A program made the translations under genes and the position numbers. DNA of 27,838 nucleotides from a virus. The notes below the pieces were generated by a model. The model saw only the letters and a program-made list of their open reading frames with translations. It did not search any database and was not told where the DNA came from. This document shows, piece after piece, positions 7,807 through 15,957 of the stretch. The stretch is from IMG/VR virus record IMGVR_UViG_3300005826_000031, positions 1-27,838 of that record; one strand, 5' to 3'. Each line of letters starts with the position of its first letter. The stretch's first letter is position 1.

Positions 7807-7865
7807 TATCGTATGCAGCCGCCTTTGCAGCGACGAACGGATCGCAGAAATCTTTTACGCCTCAT
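7806..7865 (-). CDS. 19-aa highly basic peptide with a Cys pair
   Basis: The reading frame gives MRRKRFLRSVRRCKGGCIR and stops at TAG. Nine of 19 residues are Arg or Lys, and two cysteines sit four residues apart (Cys13 and Cys17). A near-perfect ribosome site (GAAAGGAGGAGCC) is placed directly before the ATG, better than that of most genes nearby. It begins 13 bases after the stop of the upstream gene and ends at the base of a strong hairpin. I do not recognise the peptide. The ribosome site argues for real translation; alternatively it is a leader whose translation affects the hairpin and the gene behind it. Confidence 0.55.
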   Translation of the reverse strand: MRRKRFLRSVRRCKGGCIR

Positions 7866-7878
7866 GGCTCCTCCTTTC

Positions 7879-8220
7879 TCAATTTTTTACATCAAGAATC
7901 TCAGCATTTTCCGTATCTGCTTCGATAGCCTGGACTCTGACAGCCTCTATCGGTATAGGCTCATGCTCACCCAGGTCACCTGGGGCGGGACCTGACTGGC
8001 CTCGCGCATCGACCCATTTTCCTTCGGTGTCGGATGTGAATTTCTTGGCAGAGTTAATGATCAGATCATCAAAGAATGAACGACGAACGACAAGGCTTGG
8101 TGCATCTACCTCAAAAGAAACAAGGTCGTCGGAGACAGGCGAACGATCTTCCACCGTCCTGTTGTCATCCTCGACGACCTTGTCGTTTCCTGGTCTCTCC
8201 CGACTCATCTGAGAGACCAT
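7879..8220 (-). CDS. Hypothetical acidic protein
   Basis: 113 aa, hydrophilic and acidic, without a recognisable domain or membrane segment. The N-terminal third is probably disordered (RERPGNDKVVEDDNRTVED). The middle has a short amphipathic stretch (LVVRRSFFDDLIINSAKKF). A second in-frame ATG at residue 5 is possible and neither start has a strong Shine-Dalgarno. It is followed after 13 bases by the 19-aa basic peptide. Function unknown; membership of the late operon is inferred from orientation and spacing. Confidence 0.6.
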   Translation of the reverse strand: MVSQMSRERPGNDKVVEDDNRTVEDRSPVSDDLVSFEVDAPSLVVRRSFFDDLIINSAKKFTSDTEGKWVDARGQSGPAPGDLGEHEPIPIEAVRVQAIEADTENAEILDVKN

Positions 8221-8266
8221 AACACACCTATCAGATCTGCCTACACAAGCATTGTAGCTATCTTAG

Positions 8267-8575
8267 CTACCAGGCTTCAATGTGGAACGTACCGGTGCCA
8301 CGGACAGCGATACCTCCCTCGTAGCGATCCCAATAGGTTCCTTCTTCACCTGACGGAATATACCCGTGAACATTGGTGCCATCGAAAGAAATTTCGATGT
8401 TGCCACCGACAGCGCGGACACGGATGGAGCCTGACCATCCCTGCTCATTCGCATTATTGGGCTGCGCAAACGCGAACTCCCGATCGGAAAAGTCGCCTGT
8501 CGCGGTCCCTGTGGCATAGAACCGTAGGCTCTTATAATTGCTTGGGAACGGAGCTGGAAATACTGGGGTTGCCAT
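8267..8575 (-). CDS. Small beta-rich protein, possible virion component
   Basis: 102 aa, Gly- and aromatic-rich with alternating hydrophobic residues typical of a beta sandwich (GSIRVRAVGGNIEISFDG, GIAVRGTGTFHIEAW). No cysteines, signal peptide or membrane span. It starts 13 bases after the stop of the holin-like gene and ends 46 bases before the next gene. A longer frame (8263-8610) overlaps it in another phase, but its product is unstructured and begins inside the upstream gene. A minor structural or decoration protein is plausible by composition and place; I cannot assign a family. Confidence 0.65.
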   Translation of the reverse strand: MATPVFPAPFPSNYKSLRFYATGTATGDFSDREFAFAQPNNANEQGWSGSIRVRAVGGNIEISFDGTNVHGYIPSGEEGTYWDRYEGGIAVRGTGTFHIEAW

Positions 8576-8587
8576 TGCTTATGCCTA

Positions 8588-9010
8588 TTACAATCCTGCC
8601 GGAGGAACAACGGGACCTGGGGCAGGCGCTGTTGTTTGTCTAGGAAGGGTTTGCTGTTCTTTGGCGCCTTCGAAGATTTTGGCTTCTACAAGCATGGCCA
8701 GGTGATCGCCTGCCTTCTGCGGAAGCTTCATGGTCTGAAGCTGGCCATTTACGAACTGAAGAACCATTTCAAGCTTCTCTTCGCCTGAAGTTAGGGGTCC
8801 TTCCTTCTTTGCAGCCGTCAAGCTTTTCTGTTCGGCGGCACGAATGCCTTTGAGGATCAGCTCATCGACTTTGTCTTCGTACGTGAGCACTTCTTGCAAG
8901 TCCCACTTACGCGCAGCGAGCTTGAGTGAGCGATTGACGAACACTAAGATTACTGGCGTGATAATCGTAAAGATGAGAGGGATCAGGTTCTCAAGTAAGA
9001 CTTGCCACAT
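8588..9010 (-). CDS. Holin-like protein with one N-terminal membrane segment
   Basis: 140 aa. A membrane span covers about residues 5-26 (ENLIPLIFTIITPVILVFV), followed by an amphipathic helical region with the motif LILKGIRAAEQKSLTAAKKEG and a second helix ending LAMLVEAKIFEG; the Pro-rich C-terminus is probably disordered. The order 'membrane span, then a helix with AAEQ, then a helix with a conserved [LI]xEA[AK]' recalls the holin LLH/superfamily 6 pattern. It starts directly after the TGA of the upstream gene, with AAAAAGGAG eight bases before its ATG. A role in lysis is therefore possible, but no endolysin lies in the window and other single-span phage proteins share this form. Confidence 0.6.
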   Translation of the reverse strand: MWQVLLENLIPLIFTIITPVILVFVNRSLKLAARKWDLQEVLTYEDKVDELILKGIRAAEQKSLTAAKKEGPLTSGEEKLEMVLQFVNGQLQTMKLPQKAGDHLAMLVEAKIFEGAKEQQTLPRQTTAPAPGPVVPPAGL

Positions 9011-9277
9011 TCAGCGACTCCTTTTTCGGACAACGATATCCGGCTGTGGTCGCGCAGGCTCATTCAACATGGACCGATGCCCCCCCTGCGCAGATCGAAC
9101 ATACTGCAAAAGAGCCTTTTGAAAAACCTCGCCTACTGAGCAAGACTCTTCTCTGGCAATCTGGGACACGAGGGCATACGTTCGCACTGGCACCAAGAGA
9201 AAGGTGTACTCATCTTCCCCTGGTTCACCGAGAATGTTTTCAGCCTCTTCTATCGGATCAGCTTTAACCTTCGGCAA
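9011..9277 (-). CDS. Small protein, possible ribbon-helix-helix-like fold
   Basis: 88 aa starting at TTG: an in-frame TGA lies two codons upstream and no ATG is available, while AGGTG stands six bases before. Residues 25-60 have a strand-helix-helix layout (YTFLLVPVRTYALVSQIAREE, then SVGEVFQKALLQYV) like ribbon-helix-helix DNA-binding proteins, but it lacks a firm family signature. The C-terminus is basic (RPQPDIVVRKRSR). Its stop is immediately followed by the start of the holin-like gene. A regulatory role is possible but not shown. Confidence 0.55.
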   Translation of the reverse strand: MPKVKADPIEEAENILGEPGEDEYTFLLVPVRTYALVSQIAREESCSVGEVFQKALLQYVRSAQGGHRSMLNEPARPQPDIVVRKRSR

Positions 9278-9311
9278 GTATCACCTGTTCATATTCATGA
9301 AAATACGGTGT

Positions 9312-10085
9312 TTAGGGAGCCCCTGCCCCTGACAGGAATCCACCTGAACTCGTATGTCCGCCACTGCCTGGAGGCATGGAGCCGCCAGTTCTCTTTGCCG
9401 CGAGAGATCCTGGGTCGCTCAAGTACCACTCGATACCCATTTCGACGAGACGAAGCTCTGAGGGGTCTAGCTGTCCTCGATGAATGTTCGCAGCAGCCAT
9501 GGCCTTCAGCAAGATATGGTGCTTATTAAGCGTCTTGTCAGCATCTATGATCTCCATGGCCTTTTCCCAAATGCGCCATGCAGACTCGGTCCTGAACCCA
9601 AGGCCAGGAGACTTCTTGAAGTCGTAGATTCCACCTTCGCCATGACCGTTGTATTGGAATCCAGGCCCACCGATGGTCGGCCCTCCGGTACGCATTTGAA
9701 TTTGGCCGAAGTTAGGGACCGAGAACCCTCCCCAGGCAGGGTTTGGCGTCGACGAACTACCGCTGGAGAAGTACTCGACTAGCGTTGGTTTTCCGCCGAT
9801 CGTATAGATGCTTTCCCCAGCTCCACCACCATCTCCGCCATTGCCACCGTCTCCGCCTCCGCCTCCGTATCCACCGCCATCCGCGGTGCCAAGCTCGTAG
9901 GAACGAGGCGTACCCATGCGAGACGGATAGAACATGGGGAAGACGACGCGCTCTTTCCTGTTGATACCTTTGCACTCAGGCCGCTTGTCGCCCTTCTTGC
10001 AGCCCTTCCTGCGCTCTCGCGCACGCATCATAGCCTTGCCAAGGTCCACGACATCGAAGCCCACAGATGGCTCGTTAGGCTTCAT
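9312..10085 (-). CDS. Gly-rich protein of unknown function next to the terminase genes
   Basis: 257 aa. Residues 1-60 are basic (RARERRKGCKKGDKRPECKG). Residues 66-90 are almost only Gly and Asp in GGD repeats, encoded by a TCCGCC-type repeat. Residues 100-155 are Gly/Ser/Pro-rich. The C-terminal third has a helical stretch (RIWEKAMEIIDADKTLNKHHILLKAMAAANIHRG) and a short Gly/Ser tail. The start overlaps the stop of the upstream gene as ATGA, so it is coupled to it. I do not recognise it. Flexible low-complexity linkers suggest a structural or adaptor protein more than an enzyme. Confidence 0.7.
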   Translation of the reverse strand: MKPNEPSVGFDVVDLGKAMMRARERRKGCKKGDKRPECKGINRKERVVFPMFYPSRMGTPRSYELGTADGGGYGGGGGDGGNGGDGGGAGESIYTIGGKPTLVEYFSSGSSSTPNPAWGGFSVPNFGQIQMRTGGPTIGGPGFQYNGHGEGGIYDFKKSPGLGFRTESAWRIWEKAMEIIDADKTLNKHHILLKAMAAANIHRGQLDPSELRLVEMGIEWYLSDPGSLAAKRTGGSMPPGSGGHTSSGGFLSGAGAP

Positions 10086-10357
10086 TGGCTCGATTCCTTC
10101 TCCAGCCTCTCTAGTTCACGAAGGGCCATATCGAGGCGGCGGTAGAGGTTACGTAGCTTGACCCTGGCGCCACGAATCTGACCTTTTCCAATCGCGGTTG
10201 ATACCTGCATCATCATCGACGCATTCATCTGCATCATCTGAGCGAGGGCTTTGGTTTTTGACGTGAGTCGTTTGGAAGTTGGGATCGGCGGCTGCCAGCC
10301 CTCTTGGATGAGGTCTGAAAACCTTCGAAAGCCGACGTGATTCTGCTCAGGCATCAT
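10082..10357 (-). CDS. Small helical Met-rich protein coupled to terL
   Basis: 91 aa, mostly helical. The middle is Met-rich (AQMMQMNASMMMQVSTAIGKG) and the C-terminus is a charged helix with heptad-like leucines (VKLRNLYRRLDMALRELERLEKE). The start ATG overlaps the terL stop (TAATGATG) and the stop overlaps the next start (ATGA), so it is translated as part of the terminase operon. No known domain. Its position could suit a packaging accessory or a head completion factor, but that is only context. Confidence 0.7.
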   Translation of the reverse strand: MMPEQNHVGFRRFSDLIQEGWQPPIPTSKRLTSKTKALAQMMQMNASMMMQVSTAIGKGQIRGARVKLRNLYRRLDMALRELERLEKESSQ

Positions 10358-12360
10358 TACCCCTGGATAAACGGCAACATGAAGTCGTCGTCATCGACCA
10401 TATCATGCTGTTCTTGGGTCGCCGGATCGGACGTCTTCGATAGCCCTTTCACGATGCCCATGGGGGGACCGTGATATCTGGTGCTCAAGGTATACACGAT
10501 ACCAGCCAAGGCATCTGAGACGTCCTTCGTTTTGCCTCTGGGGTGATCGACCTTGTTCTTAATGTTGTCTTTTTGGAGTGCGCGCAGTTCACGCAGAAGA
10601 GGCTCGTATTTGTAGAAGTAAACCCTCTCCTCGTAGATCGCCGACTTCAGTGTATCGTACGCATCCATGGGCTTATCAACCGACATCCGCTCTGCCGTCA
10701 TTCCTTTTGACGCGAACTTTTGAAGCGACGCGGCGCTATTGAATTGGTCCATTGTAATAAGTCCAATATGGAACCCATGTTTTTGAAATTGATACACAAT
10801 TCCGCGAATCATCCCATGATCTATCTCGCCGCCAATAGGTGGATTGACCTTCAATAAAAAGTCGACCCAAATGATAGGAGCCGGCTCAACATACTCCTCC
10901 TGGGTCTCCTTGTTGCGACGACGAATCTGCTTGTATCCGAGCACGCACCCGACTGCAATTCCAGTCGAATCCGTATTCAACGAAGGATCGATATGAATAT
11001 GGCGAGAAAGCCCAGGATGATGTTTGGGCTGCCAAGTCACCCCCTTCTCAGCACCGTCGCGAATCTCAACTTGATGAGCTAGTTTCGTCCAATTGATTCC
11101 ACCGCCCTCGGTTTGCACCCACTCCTCTACGCTAAAGGGGTGGTCACGGCTCTCGTCAATGCAGTTGAGAATTCGATCGCGCTGTTGAATGAACGGAGAA
11201 ATTGATACCGTTGCAACCCCAGCAATATCGCGAATCGCGCCATCTAGATCTTCTTCGAAATCACGACGGAAATCGACAGGGACCTCAACGATAACCATAC
11301 CATCTTGAATCTTCGCCTGAACAATGTCGACCTCTTCAGGTCCTAGAATTTTAGACGGCGTCGTGTCATTCCCTACGAGAACATGGAACTTCTTGTCCGA
11401 GAAAACGCCTTCTTTCACATGCCAAACAGCGTAGTCACGAACAAACACCGTCGGATCATCCTTTGACTGCCTGATACGCTTGGCCGTAAAGTCCTCATGC
11501 GTCTTCTTAGAAGATACAATAATCATCATGCCAGGCAGCTTGCCATGTCGCTGGAAACGAGACTTCATACGACGAAGAAGTTGAGAATAAAGGAATTCGG
11601 CACGGTCTTCGACGTCCGCCTTGTTAGGCGCATTCTTCTTCCTCATCGGCGCTAAAAAGTTGCTCTCATCGACGATCGCCCCGAAAATGTTAAGCCCCAA
11701 CACAGCACTGTCTGTCGCCGCACGAGCCGCTACCCAGATATTGCCAGGGAACAAAAGCTCCTTCTTGGTCGGTTTACACTCGAAATGATCCTTGAAATAC
11801 TGACTCGCTTCAATCTTGTTCGCAATGTTCTCGAACACAACCTTGATAGCAAGAGGCTCAGACACGGAAAGAGCGACGAACGAGATGTTCGTTCCCTGAC
11901 CGATACCAAAGCTGCGATGCGGATCACGCATACATGACAGCTCATACAAGACTCTGCACACCGCAATCGAAGCGAAAAACGTTTTGCCGGTGCCAATCGC
12001 CCCTGTCATAATCGCTTCGCGATACCCGCCACTAAACAACTCTTCCAGGTCTTTCAGCAGCTTGGGGAAAAGCACATCACAAGTCTTGCCCAGATAGTAA
12101 GGATCTCTTACGAAGGTCTCAATATCGACAGGCTTTCGCTTGTACTCGCTGTCCTGAAGGACATCCATGATGCGAGTCGGCGGCGTTTCCCCCGACTCCT
12201 CCAGCTCACGAAACGCAGGGTCATCCATCTCGCGAAGGCACAAAAGAGCCGCCTTCTGCTCCTCCCTGGAAAGGCTTGCAAATTCCTTGCGGAGAAGCCC
12301 AGACAGCTCCTCGGGGGTTTGCTCACTATGAAGTCGGCCGCCCAGATCTTTAATCGCCAT
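10357..12360 (-). CDS. terL: Terminase large subunit
   Basis: 667 aa packaging motor. The ATPase domain shows Walker A at 120-127 (GAIGTGKT), Walker B at about 225-232 (IFGAIVDE) and a candidate coupling motif at 281-284 (IVSS). The C-terminal RNase H-like nuclease domain shows HIHIDPSLNTDSTGIAVG with Asp458, LITMDQF with Asp538, and KTKDVSDALAG with Asp613/Asp616 as candidate metal ligands. It cuts concatemeric DNA and drives it into proheads through the portal. The ATG is two bases after the stop of the upstream gene, with CAGGAG before it. No intein is present here. Length is normal for a terL. Confidence 0.95.
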   Translation of the reverse strand: MAIKDLGGRLHSEQTPEELSGLLRKEFASLSREEQKAALLCLREMDDPAFRELEESGETPPTRIMDVLQDSEYKRKPVDIETFVRDPYYLGKTCDVLFPKLLKDLEELFSGGYREAIMTGAIGTGKTFFASIAVCRVLYELSCMRDPHRSFGIGQGTNISFVALSVSEPLAIKVVFENIANKIEASQYFKDHFECKPTKKELLFPGNIWVAARAATDSAVLGLNIFGAIVDESNFLAPMRKKNAPNKADVEDRAEFLYSQLLRRMKSRFQRHGKLPGMMIIVSSKKTHEDFTAKRIRQSKDDPTVFVRDYAVWHVKEGVFSDKKFHVLVGNDTTPSKILGPEEVDIVQAKIQDGMVIVEVPVDFRRDFEEDLDGAIRDIAGVATVSISPFIQQRDRILNCIDESRDHPFSVEEWVQTEGGGINWTKLAHQVEIRDGAEKGVTWQPKHHPGLSRHIHIDPSLNTDSTGIAVGCVLGYKQIRRRNKETQEEYVEPAPIIWVDFLLKVNPPIGGEIDHGMIRGIVYQFQKHGFHIGLITMDQFNSAASLQKFASKGMTAERMSVDKPMDAYDTLKSAIYEERVYFYKYEPLLRELRALQKDNIKNKVDHPRGKTKDVSDALAGIVYTLSTRYHGPPMGIVKGLSKTSDPATQEQHDMVDDDDFMLPFIQG

Positions 12361-12362
12361 AC

Positions 12363-13109
12363 TTACTCCTGGGACGCATCCGAACCGTCATCATCAATCT
12401 TCTCGCGAGCCTCGACATCGATAACAGGCTGCCCTGCCGACGCAGCAGCACTGGCGACCAAATCTCCAGCGTCAATGTGCGCCTTGTTAGCGATAGCCAT
12501 TAGCGTCTCGACAAATCCAAGCACTTTTCTTCGACTGTCCGGATCAGCAATCACTCTACCAACACTGTCATCATATCGATCTGAAATCTGTGCAGCAGAC
12601 GCACCAGTCACCGAAACTTCACCCAACTGGCGAGTCGCCAACCCCAAGTCCATCTTCAAATCCGAAGACTGCTTGAGAATTTTCATCGCATAGAAAATCT
12701 CTCTGCCCGTCGTCGGTAACAACTTATTGATCTTTTCTTCGTTCGACACATCAATCTTGATGCGCTTCATCTGAAGAGCATACAGCTTCTCAAGCTCTTC
12801 CAGCTCCTCTAGCCCCTCAGCCGTTCTCCTGTTCGCGTACTGACGAGCACGATGATTCTGAGCCGTCAGCGCTATCTCGGTCGGAGGGATTGTCTTACGA
12901 TACTCGTCGACCATCTTGCGAACATAGAGATGGGACAAGTCAGTCATCTCGTTCGCATCGTTCTGAACGTATTCAGCAATCTTATGCGAAGACCAACCAA
13001 GGCGTAGCCTTCGATCAACTTCGGCTACACACCTGCAATTTTCAATCTTCTTCGCCTTTGGGAGGTTACGACTTACAGGGCGAATTCGAGGTTTCTTGTC
13101 GTCAGACAC
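12363..13109 (-). CDS. Terminase small subunit candidate
   Basis: 248 aa, directly upstream of terL with a two-base gap. Residues 28-70 look like a helix-turn-helix region (EVDRRLRLGWSSHKIAEYVQ, LYVRKMVDEYRK). A long helical middle follows (GLEELEELEKLYALQMKRIKID, EIFYAMKILKQSSDLKMDLG), and the tail is acidic. This N-terminal DNA-binding plus central oligomerisation layout, with the position next to terL, is what small terminase subunits show; their sequences diverge so much that similarity alone rarely proves it. The start is GTG, with AAAGG ten bases upstream. A 24-bp dyad lies about 80 bases before the start. Moderately sure. Confidence 0.7.
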   Translation of the reverse strand: MSDDKKPRIRPVSRNLPKAKKIENCRCVAEVDRRLRLGWSSHKIAEYVQNDANEMTDLSHLYVRKMVDEYRKTIPPTEIALTAQNHRARQYANRRTAEGLEELEELEKLYALQMKRIKIDVSNEEKINKLLPTTGREIFYAMKILKQSSDLKMDLGLATRQLGEVSVTGASAAQISDRYDDSVGRVIADPDSRRKVLGFVETLMAIANKAHIDAGDLVASAAASAGQPVIDVEAREKIDDDGSDASQE

Positions 13110-13226
13110 CTTGGTTGTACCTTTCGAGATCCAACCAAGATGCTAACGCAAAAGCAACCGACCCACAAAGGTCTGAAACTACTTTCGTTGACCCACGCAA
13201 GTATTTGCGCAGGTATCCAATGATCT
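13110..13226 (-). promoter_or_regulatory. Leader/intergenic region before the packaging operon
   Basis: This 117-base gap separates the last kinase-like gene from the terS candidate. It contains the dyad at 13191-13214 and a smaller inverted repeat GACC...GGTC (about 13160-13173). I could not find a convincing -35/-10 pair for the minus strand here, so a promoter is inferred from the gap and the shared dyad, not seen. Confidence 0.4.
13191..13214. promoter_or_regulatory. 24-bp dyad, probable operator (copy 1)
   Basis: The pattern is ACC-N2-CGCAA-N4-TTGCG-N2-GGT, with all eight arm bases pairing on each side of a four-base spacer (GTAT). A second copy lies at 19975-19998 and a near-identical half-degenerate copy inside the portal gene. 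Its symmetry and length suit a dimeric repressor or activator site. Confidence 0.6.
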
Positions 13227-14471
13227 CTACCCTTTTCTCATCTCCGCAGCGAAGTCGAACTTCTTCCCAAGCGCATTCGACATCAAAACACTAACACCCT
13301 CTGCGATCTTAGCACTCACCGTCCCTTCGCCTCCAATGAATCCACGACGAATTGGGACAAGCACATTCCTTATGTACTCGAACGGACGGTCCAGCACCAG
13401 CTCTGGCTCGTCCTTTAGATGAGCAAACCTGCCCCACATTCCAGCAACATTCGCAGCGGGCACACCTACTTCAACGAGCACCTGCGTCAGAAGAGACGCC
13501 AGCTCATCATTCATTCCCTCAGTTACCTGCCTTGCTGTCGCCAACCACTCATCCTTCTGCCCGTCCGTCATTGATCCGAACAAAAACATCAGCTCATTGC
13601 TGTCCGCAGGCATCGAAGGCTCAGCAGGTTTCCCTGGTGCAGCAGGCTTCCGCCCCCAACCTTCCGACCGCGAACGAAGATACCAATCCGCCGTTTTGGC
13701 AGGATGCGGCCAACACACCTGGGTCGCGTAAAACACAACCACGTCATTCGAGCGGACATAGAACAAATCCGTCAACGTTCTATTCGCCGAAGCCAGTAAC
13801 AAATCTAAAATAATCGCACGGTACATGCTGTGCCTCAGCCGATCCGAAGCAGAAGCCCAGCGATCCTTGTCGGAAACACCTGAAAATGACCAGTACTCCG
13901 CGAAGTTCTTCCCGTTCACCGGCAACATCTGGAGCAGTGCTCCAGTACCGTATGACTCATCAACTTTGATGATCGAAATCCCATAATGCTTGGCAACTCG
14001 TTCGCGAACAGCATCTGAAATCAACGGAACGAGATTGATTTCGCGCGCAGCCACCGGCGCAGCCATGTCCTCCATGCCAAACGCCTTGGCAGCTTCGTAG
14101 AATGCCTGCTGCCGCCTCAGAAGGTCATTATTCTCTGGCGAAAGCGAATATTCCTCCCCCCAGACCTCGTACATTGCGGACCCGCGAATGCCGCCAAGTG
14201 ACAAGAGCCCACTCCGTAGCTCACCCGCCTGTCCACGGTAGCGAACCCATAGATTCCCATGCAGCACGTCGACAACCCGCTCCTCCACATGCTCAATCTC
14301 AACCTGCCGCAAGAAATCCCAAAGAACGGGCTCAGCCATATTCCAGGGGGGATTACTGGTTGAGCCATCAATGCGACGAGTCGGCTCCATCAGCAAAGAC
14401 GACGCATGATAGCTCGGTTCTGCAGCAAGGGCTGCAACGTCGAGATTGGACTGCGCAGCTTCATTCGCCAT
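13227..14471 (-). CDS. Degenerate PI3/4-kinase-like protein (module 3 large protein; probable pseudokinase)
   Basis: 414 aa. It shares with the other two large proteins of this block the helix pattern RQQAFYEAAKAFGMED-x-AAP (120-139), typical of PI3/4-kinase-like and SCO1664/HipA-type folds. It also has the 'catalytic' segment ILDLLLASANRTLTDLFYV, then VVVFYAT (221-250). The residues that should be catalytic are changed: Asp to Asn230, the following Asn to Asp235, and the metal-binding Asp pair to Phe247/Ala249. The C-terminal half is related to the module 1 large protein: NVAGMWGRFAHL...DRPFEYI...RRG, then EGVSVLMSNALGKKFDFAAEM. A Pro/Ala-rich linker covers 270-290. It starts inside the end of the small partner gene (11-base overlap). 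The paralogy is visible; the fold is inference. Confidence 0.7.
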   Translation of the reverse strand: MANEAAQSNLDVAALAAEPSYHASSLLMEPTRRIDGSTSNPPWNMAEPVLWDFLRQVEIEHVEERVVDVLHGNLWVRYRGQAGELRSGLLSLGGIRGSAMYEVWGEEYSLSPENNDLLRRQQAFYEAAKAFGMEDMAAPVAAREINLVPLISDAVRERVAKHYGISIIKVDESYGTGALLQMLPVNGKNFAEYWSFSGVSDKDRWASASDRLRHSMYRAIILDLLLASANRTLTDLFYVRSNDVVVFYATQVCWPHPAKTADWYLRSRSEGWGRKPAAPGKPAEPSMPADSNELMFLFGSMTDGQKDEWLATARQVTEGMNDELASLLTQVLVEVGVPAANVAGMWGRFAHLKDEPELVLDRPFEYIRNVLVPIRRGFIGGEGTVSAKIAEGVSVLMSNALGKKFDFAAEMRKG

Positions 14472-14754
14472 CTAATTCCAACTCCGCTTTCGGAAGAAGC
14501 TCCACAAGGTCGGGCGACTTGCCGATATATTTGAAGGAAGATCTTACATCTGAGACAACAGCAGGATACATGGGCGAATAAGCTCCGCCATAGGTGATCA
14601 TCGCCTCCCTCAAGGAGGCGACACCATCCATTTCAACATCAACAAACGCCTTGGACGGATGCGACTTCCTTACCATGACGCCGCCTTTCTGTTCCCAGGC
14701 CACAGCAACAACTTGATCGTAGGCAGAATTTATTACAAAAAGTACGTTAACCAC
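14461..14754 (-). CDS. Small partner protein of module 3
   Basis: 97 aa. The N-terminus VNVLFVINSAYDQVVAVAWEQKGGVMV is beta-rich and resembles the start of the module 1 partner (QVFAINPNTGEPGSIVGYAWQGQDGVL). The C-terminal half is less alike. It has no cysteine pair, membrane span or enzyme motif. It begins 12 bases after the kinase-like gene of module 2 and overlaps the next gene by 11 bases. Same size class, same position before a large kinase-like gene and a similar N-terminus suggest a third member of the partner family, more diverged than the other two. Confidence 0.6.
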   Translation of the reverse strand: MVNVLFVINSAYDQVVAVAWEQKGGVMVRKSHPSKAFVDVEMDGVASLREAMITYGGAYSPMYPAVVSDVRSSFKYIGKSPDLVELLPKAELELDGE

Positions 14755-14766
14755 AGATCTTCACTT

Positions 14767-15957
14767 TCATTTCTCAAGTTCTTTTCTCATCGCTCTCATG
14801 TCAGCGCGACGCTGTGCAAGATCGAACCTACTGACGCTCTTAACTTTCCTCCGGGCCAGCGTCTTTTCAAGTCCGTGAACAAGCAAGTCGCGAGCATTCT
14901 TCTGCAAATGGAGAGCATCATCCTTCTCAAGGCCAAGAGAGTGATCGTCTTCCACATGCCCACCGGCCGCAAGCCATTCCAGGGTCTTCTTCATGCGCGG
15001 AGGGTAATTTTTACCAACCCCATCCATCTTGTGACGGTAGTCTAATACACCGCCTTCAGCATATGGAGTCATGACACGCTTGAGCGCACCGCTTTGTTGA
15101 CGGGAACTTAAAATCAAATCATGATCGACATCTATCGTGTGGCCTGACGGATGCAATAAAACATTGCCAGAATTTCCGTCGTTGTTCGAAAACAAAACAT
15201 GACGAACAATGCCATGCAGTCGATGCTCACCATCGACATTTTTCAAGTCATCTTCGTTAGCAAGCCAAATTGGAACCGCATCGTGGACATGCTCTTGAAT
15301 ATGCGAATCCTCCCCCATGTGAGCATGCACCGAAGACATTCGATCTCTTATCGAAGCATCCTCCGCTGGCTTCTCTCCAATCCTAACATTGGGACCCATT
15401 CTATCGTCGCCGTGAGCCTTGCCCCCAAACCCGGGAGCCACCATGTGATGCGACCCCATCGCAGCAGCAACAGCATAAACTGCATTGTGCCTAGATGCCC
15501 ATCGATCCGACTGCCAGTTTGGATTAGCTAGCTTTTCGTCTTTTTCGTGGCCTGCGCCAGCATTCTTTAGCGGCTTTACAACAATGCGCTTTTCGCGATC
15601 GTTAGCGCCCGACTCAACTTTTGCAAAGTGAACATTATTGGCCGACCCAGGCGCATGTCGTGTATGGACAGTTTTTGCCCTTGGATGAGTGTAGGCATCC
15701 ACCAAAGAACGATGCCGCTCTGCTGCGGACGGCAAGTCAGGGCGCGTCCGAGAAGCCAAACTTGGCTCCTCATGTTCAAACTCACCCATAACCGCAGGAG
15801 GAGGATCAAAAACCCGCTGCTGAGGTTGCTGCTGCGCCTGCCTAAGCTTAGCAATCGAAGTCCCTGCTATTGTCTCAGCCCTCGCCCTCCTAGCCGGGGC
15901 TTCAAACAGCTTTCCGTGCTCAAGGAGATGGCGAGCCAGGACCCACCGACTTCTCAT
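14767..15957 (-). CDS. PI3/4-kinase-like protein with intact catalytic motifs (module 2 large protein)
   Basis: 396 aa. Candidate motifs in order: nucleotide-binding Lys128 in RIVVKPLKNAG; helix ASRHNAVYAVAAAMG (154-168) ending in VAP; catalytic loop SNNDGNSGNVLL (257-268) with Asp260 and Asn265; metal-binding TIDVDHDL (274-281) with Asp276, Asp278 and Asp280. This order (Lys, N-x-D-x-x-x-G-N, then ID-x-D) is that of PI3/4-kinase-like, HipA-like and related atypical kinases. The N-terminal 120 residues are Gln/Pro/Ala/Arg-rich and probably disordered; the C-terminus is basic and helical. It overlaps the small partner by four bases (ATGA). The substrate could be protein, lipid or a small molecule. 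A phosphotransferase role is inferred from motifs. Confidence 0.65.
   Translation of the reverse strand: MRSRWVLARHLLEHGKLFEAPARRARAETIAGTSIAKLRQAQQQPQQRVFDPPPAVMGEFEHEEPSLASRTRPDLPSAAERHRSLVDAYTHPRAKTVHTRHAPGSANNVHFAKVESGANDREKRIVVKPLKNAGAGHEKDEKLANPNWQSDRWASRHNAVYAVAAAMGSHHMVAPGFGGKAHGDDRMGPNVRIGEKPAEDASIRDRMSSVHAHMGEDSHIQEHVHDAVPIWLANEDDLKNVDGEHRLHGIVRHVLFSNNDGNSGNVLLHPSGHTIDVDHDLILSSRQQSGALKRVMTPYAEGGVLDYRHKMDGVGKNYPPRMKKTLEWLAAGGHVEDDHSLGLEKDDALHLQKNARDLLVHGLEKTLARRKVKSVSRFDLAQRRADMRAMRKELEK

Noticed and set aside
8263-8610. A minus-strand 115-codon frame overlapping the small beta-rich gene
   Set aside because: The 8267-8575 frame gives a compact beta pattern and starts after the upstream stop. 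The longer frame begins inside the upstream gene and its product looks random.
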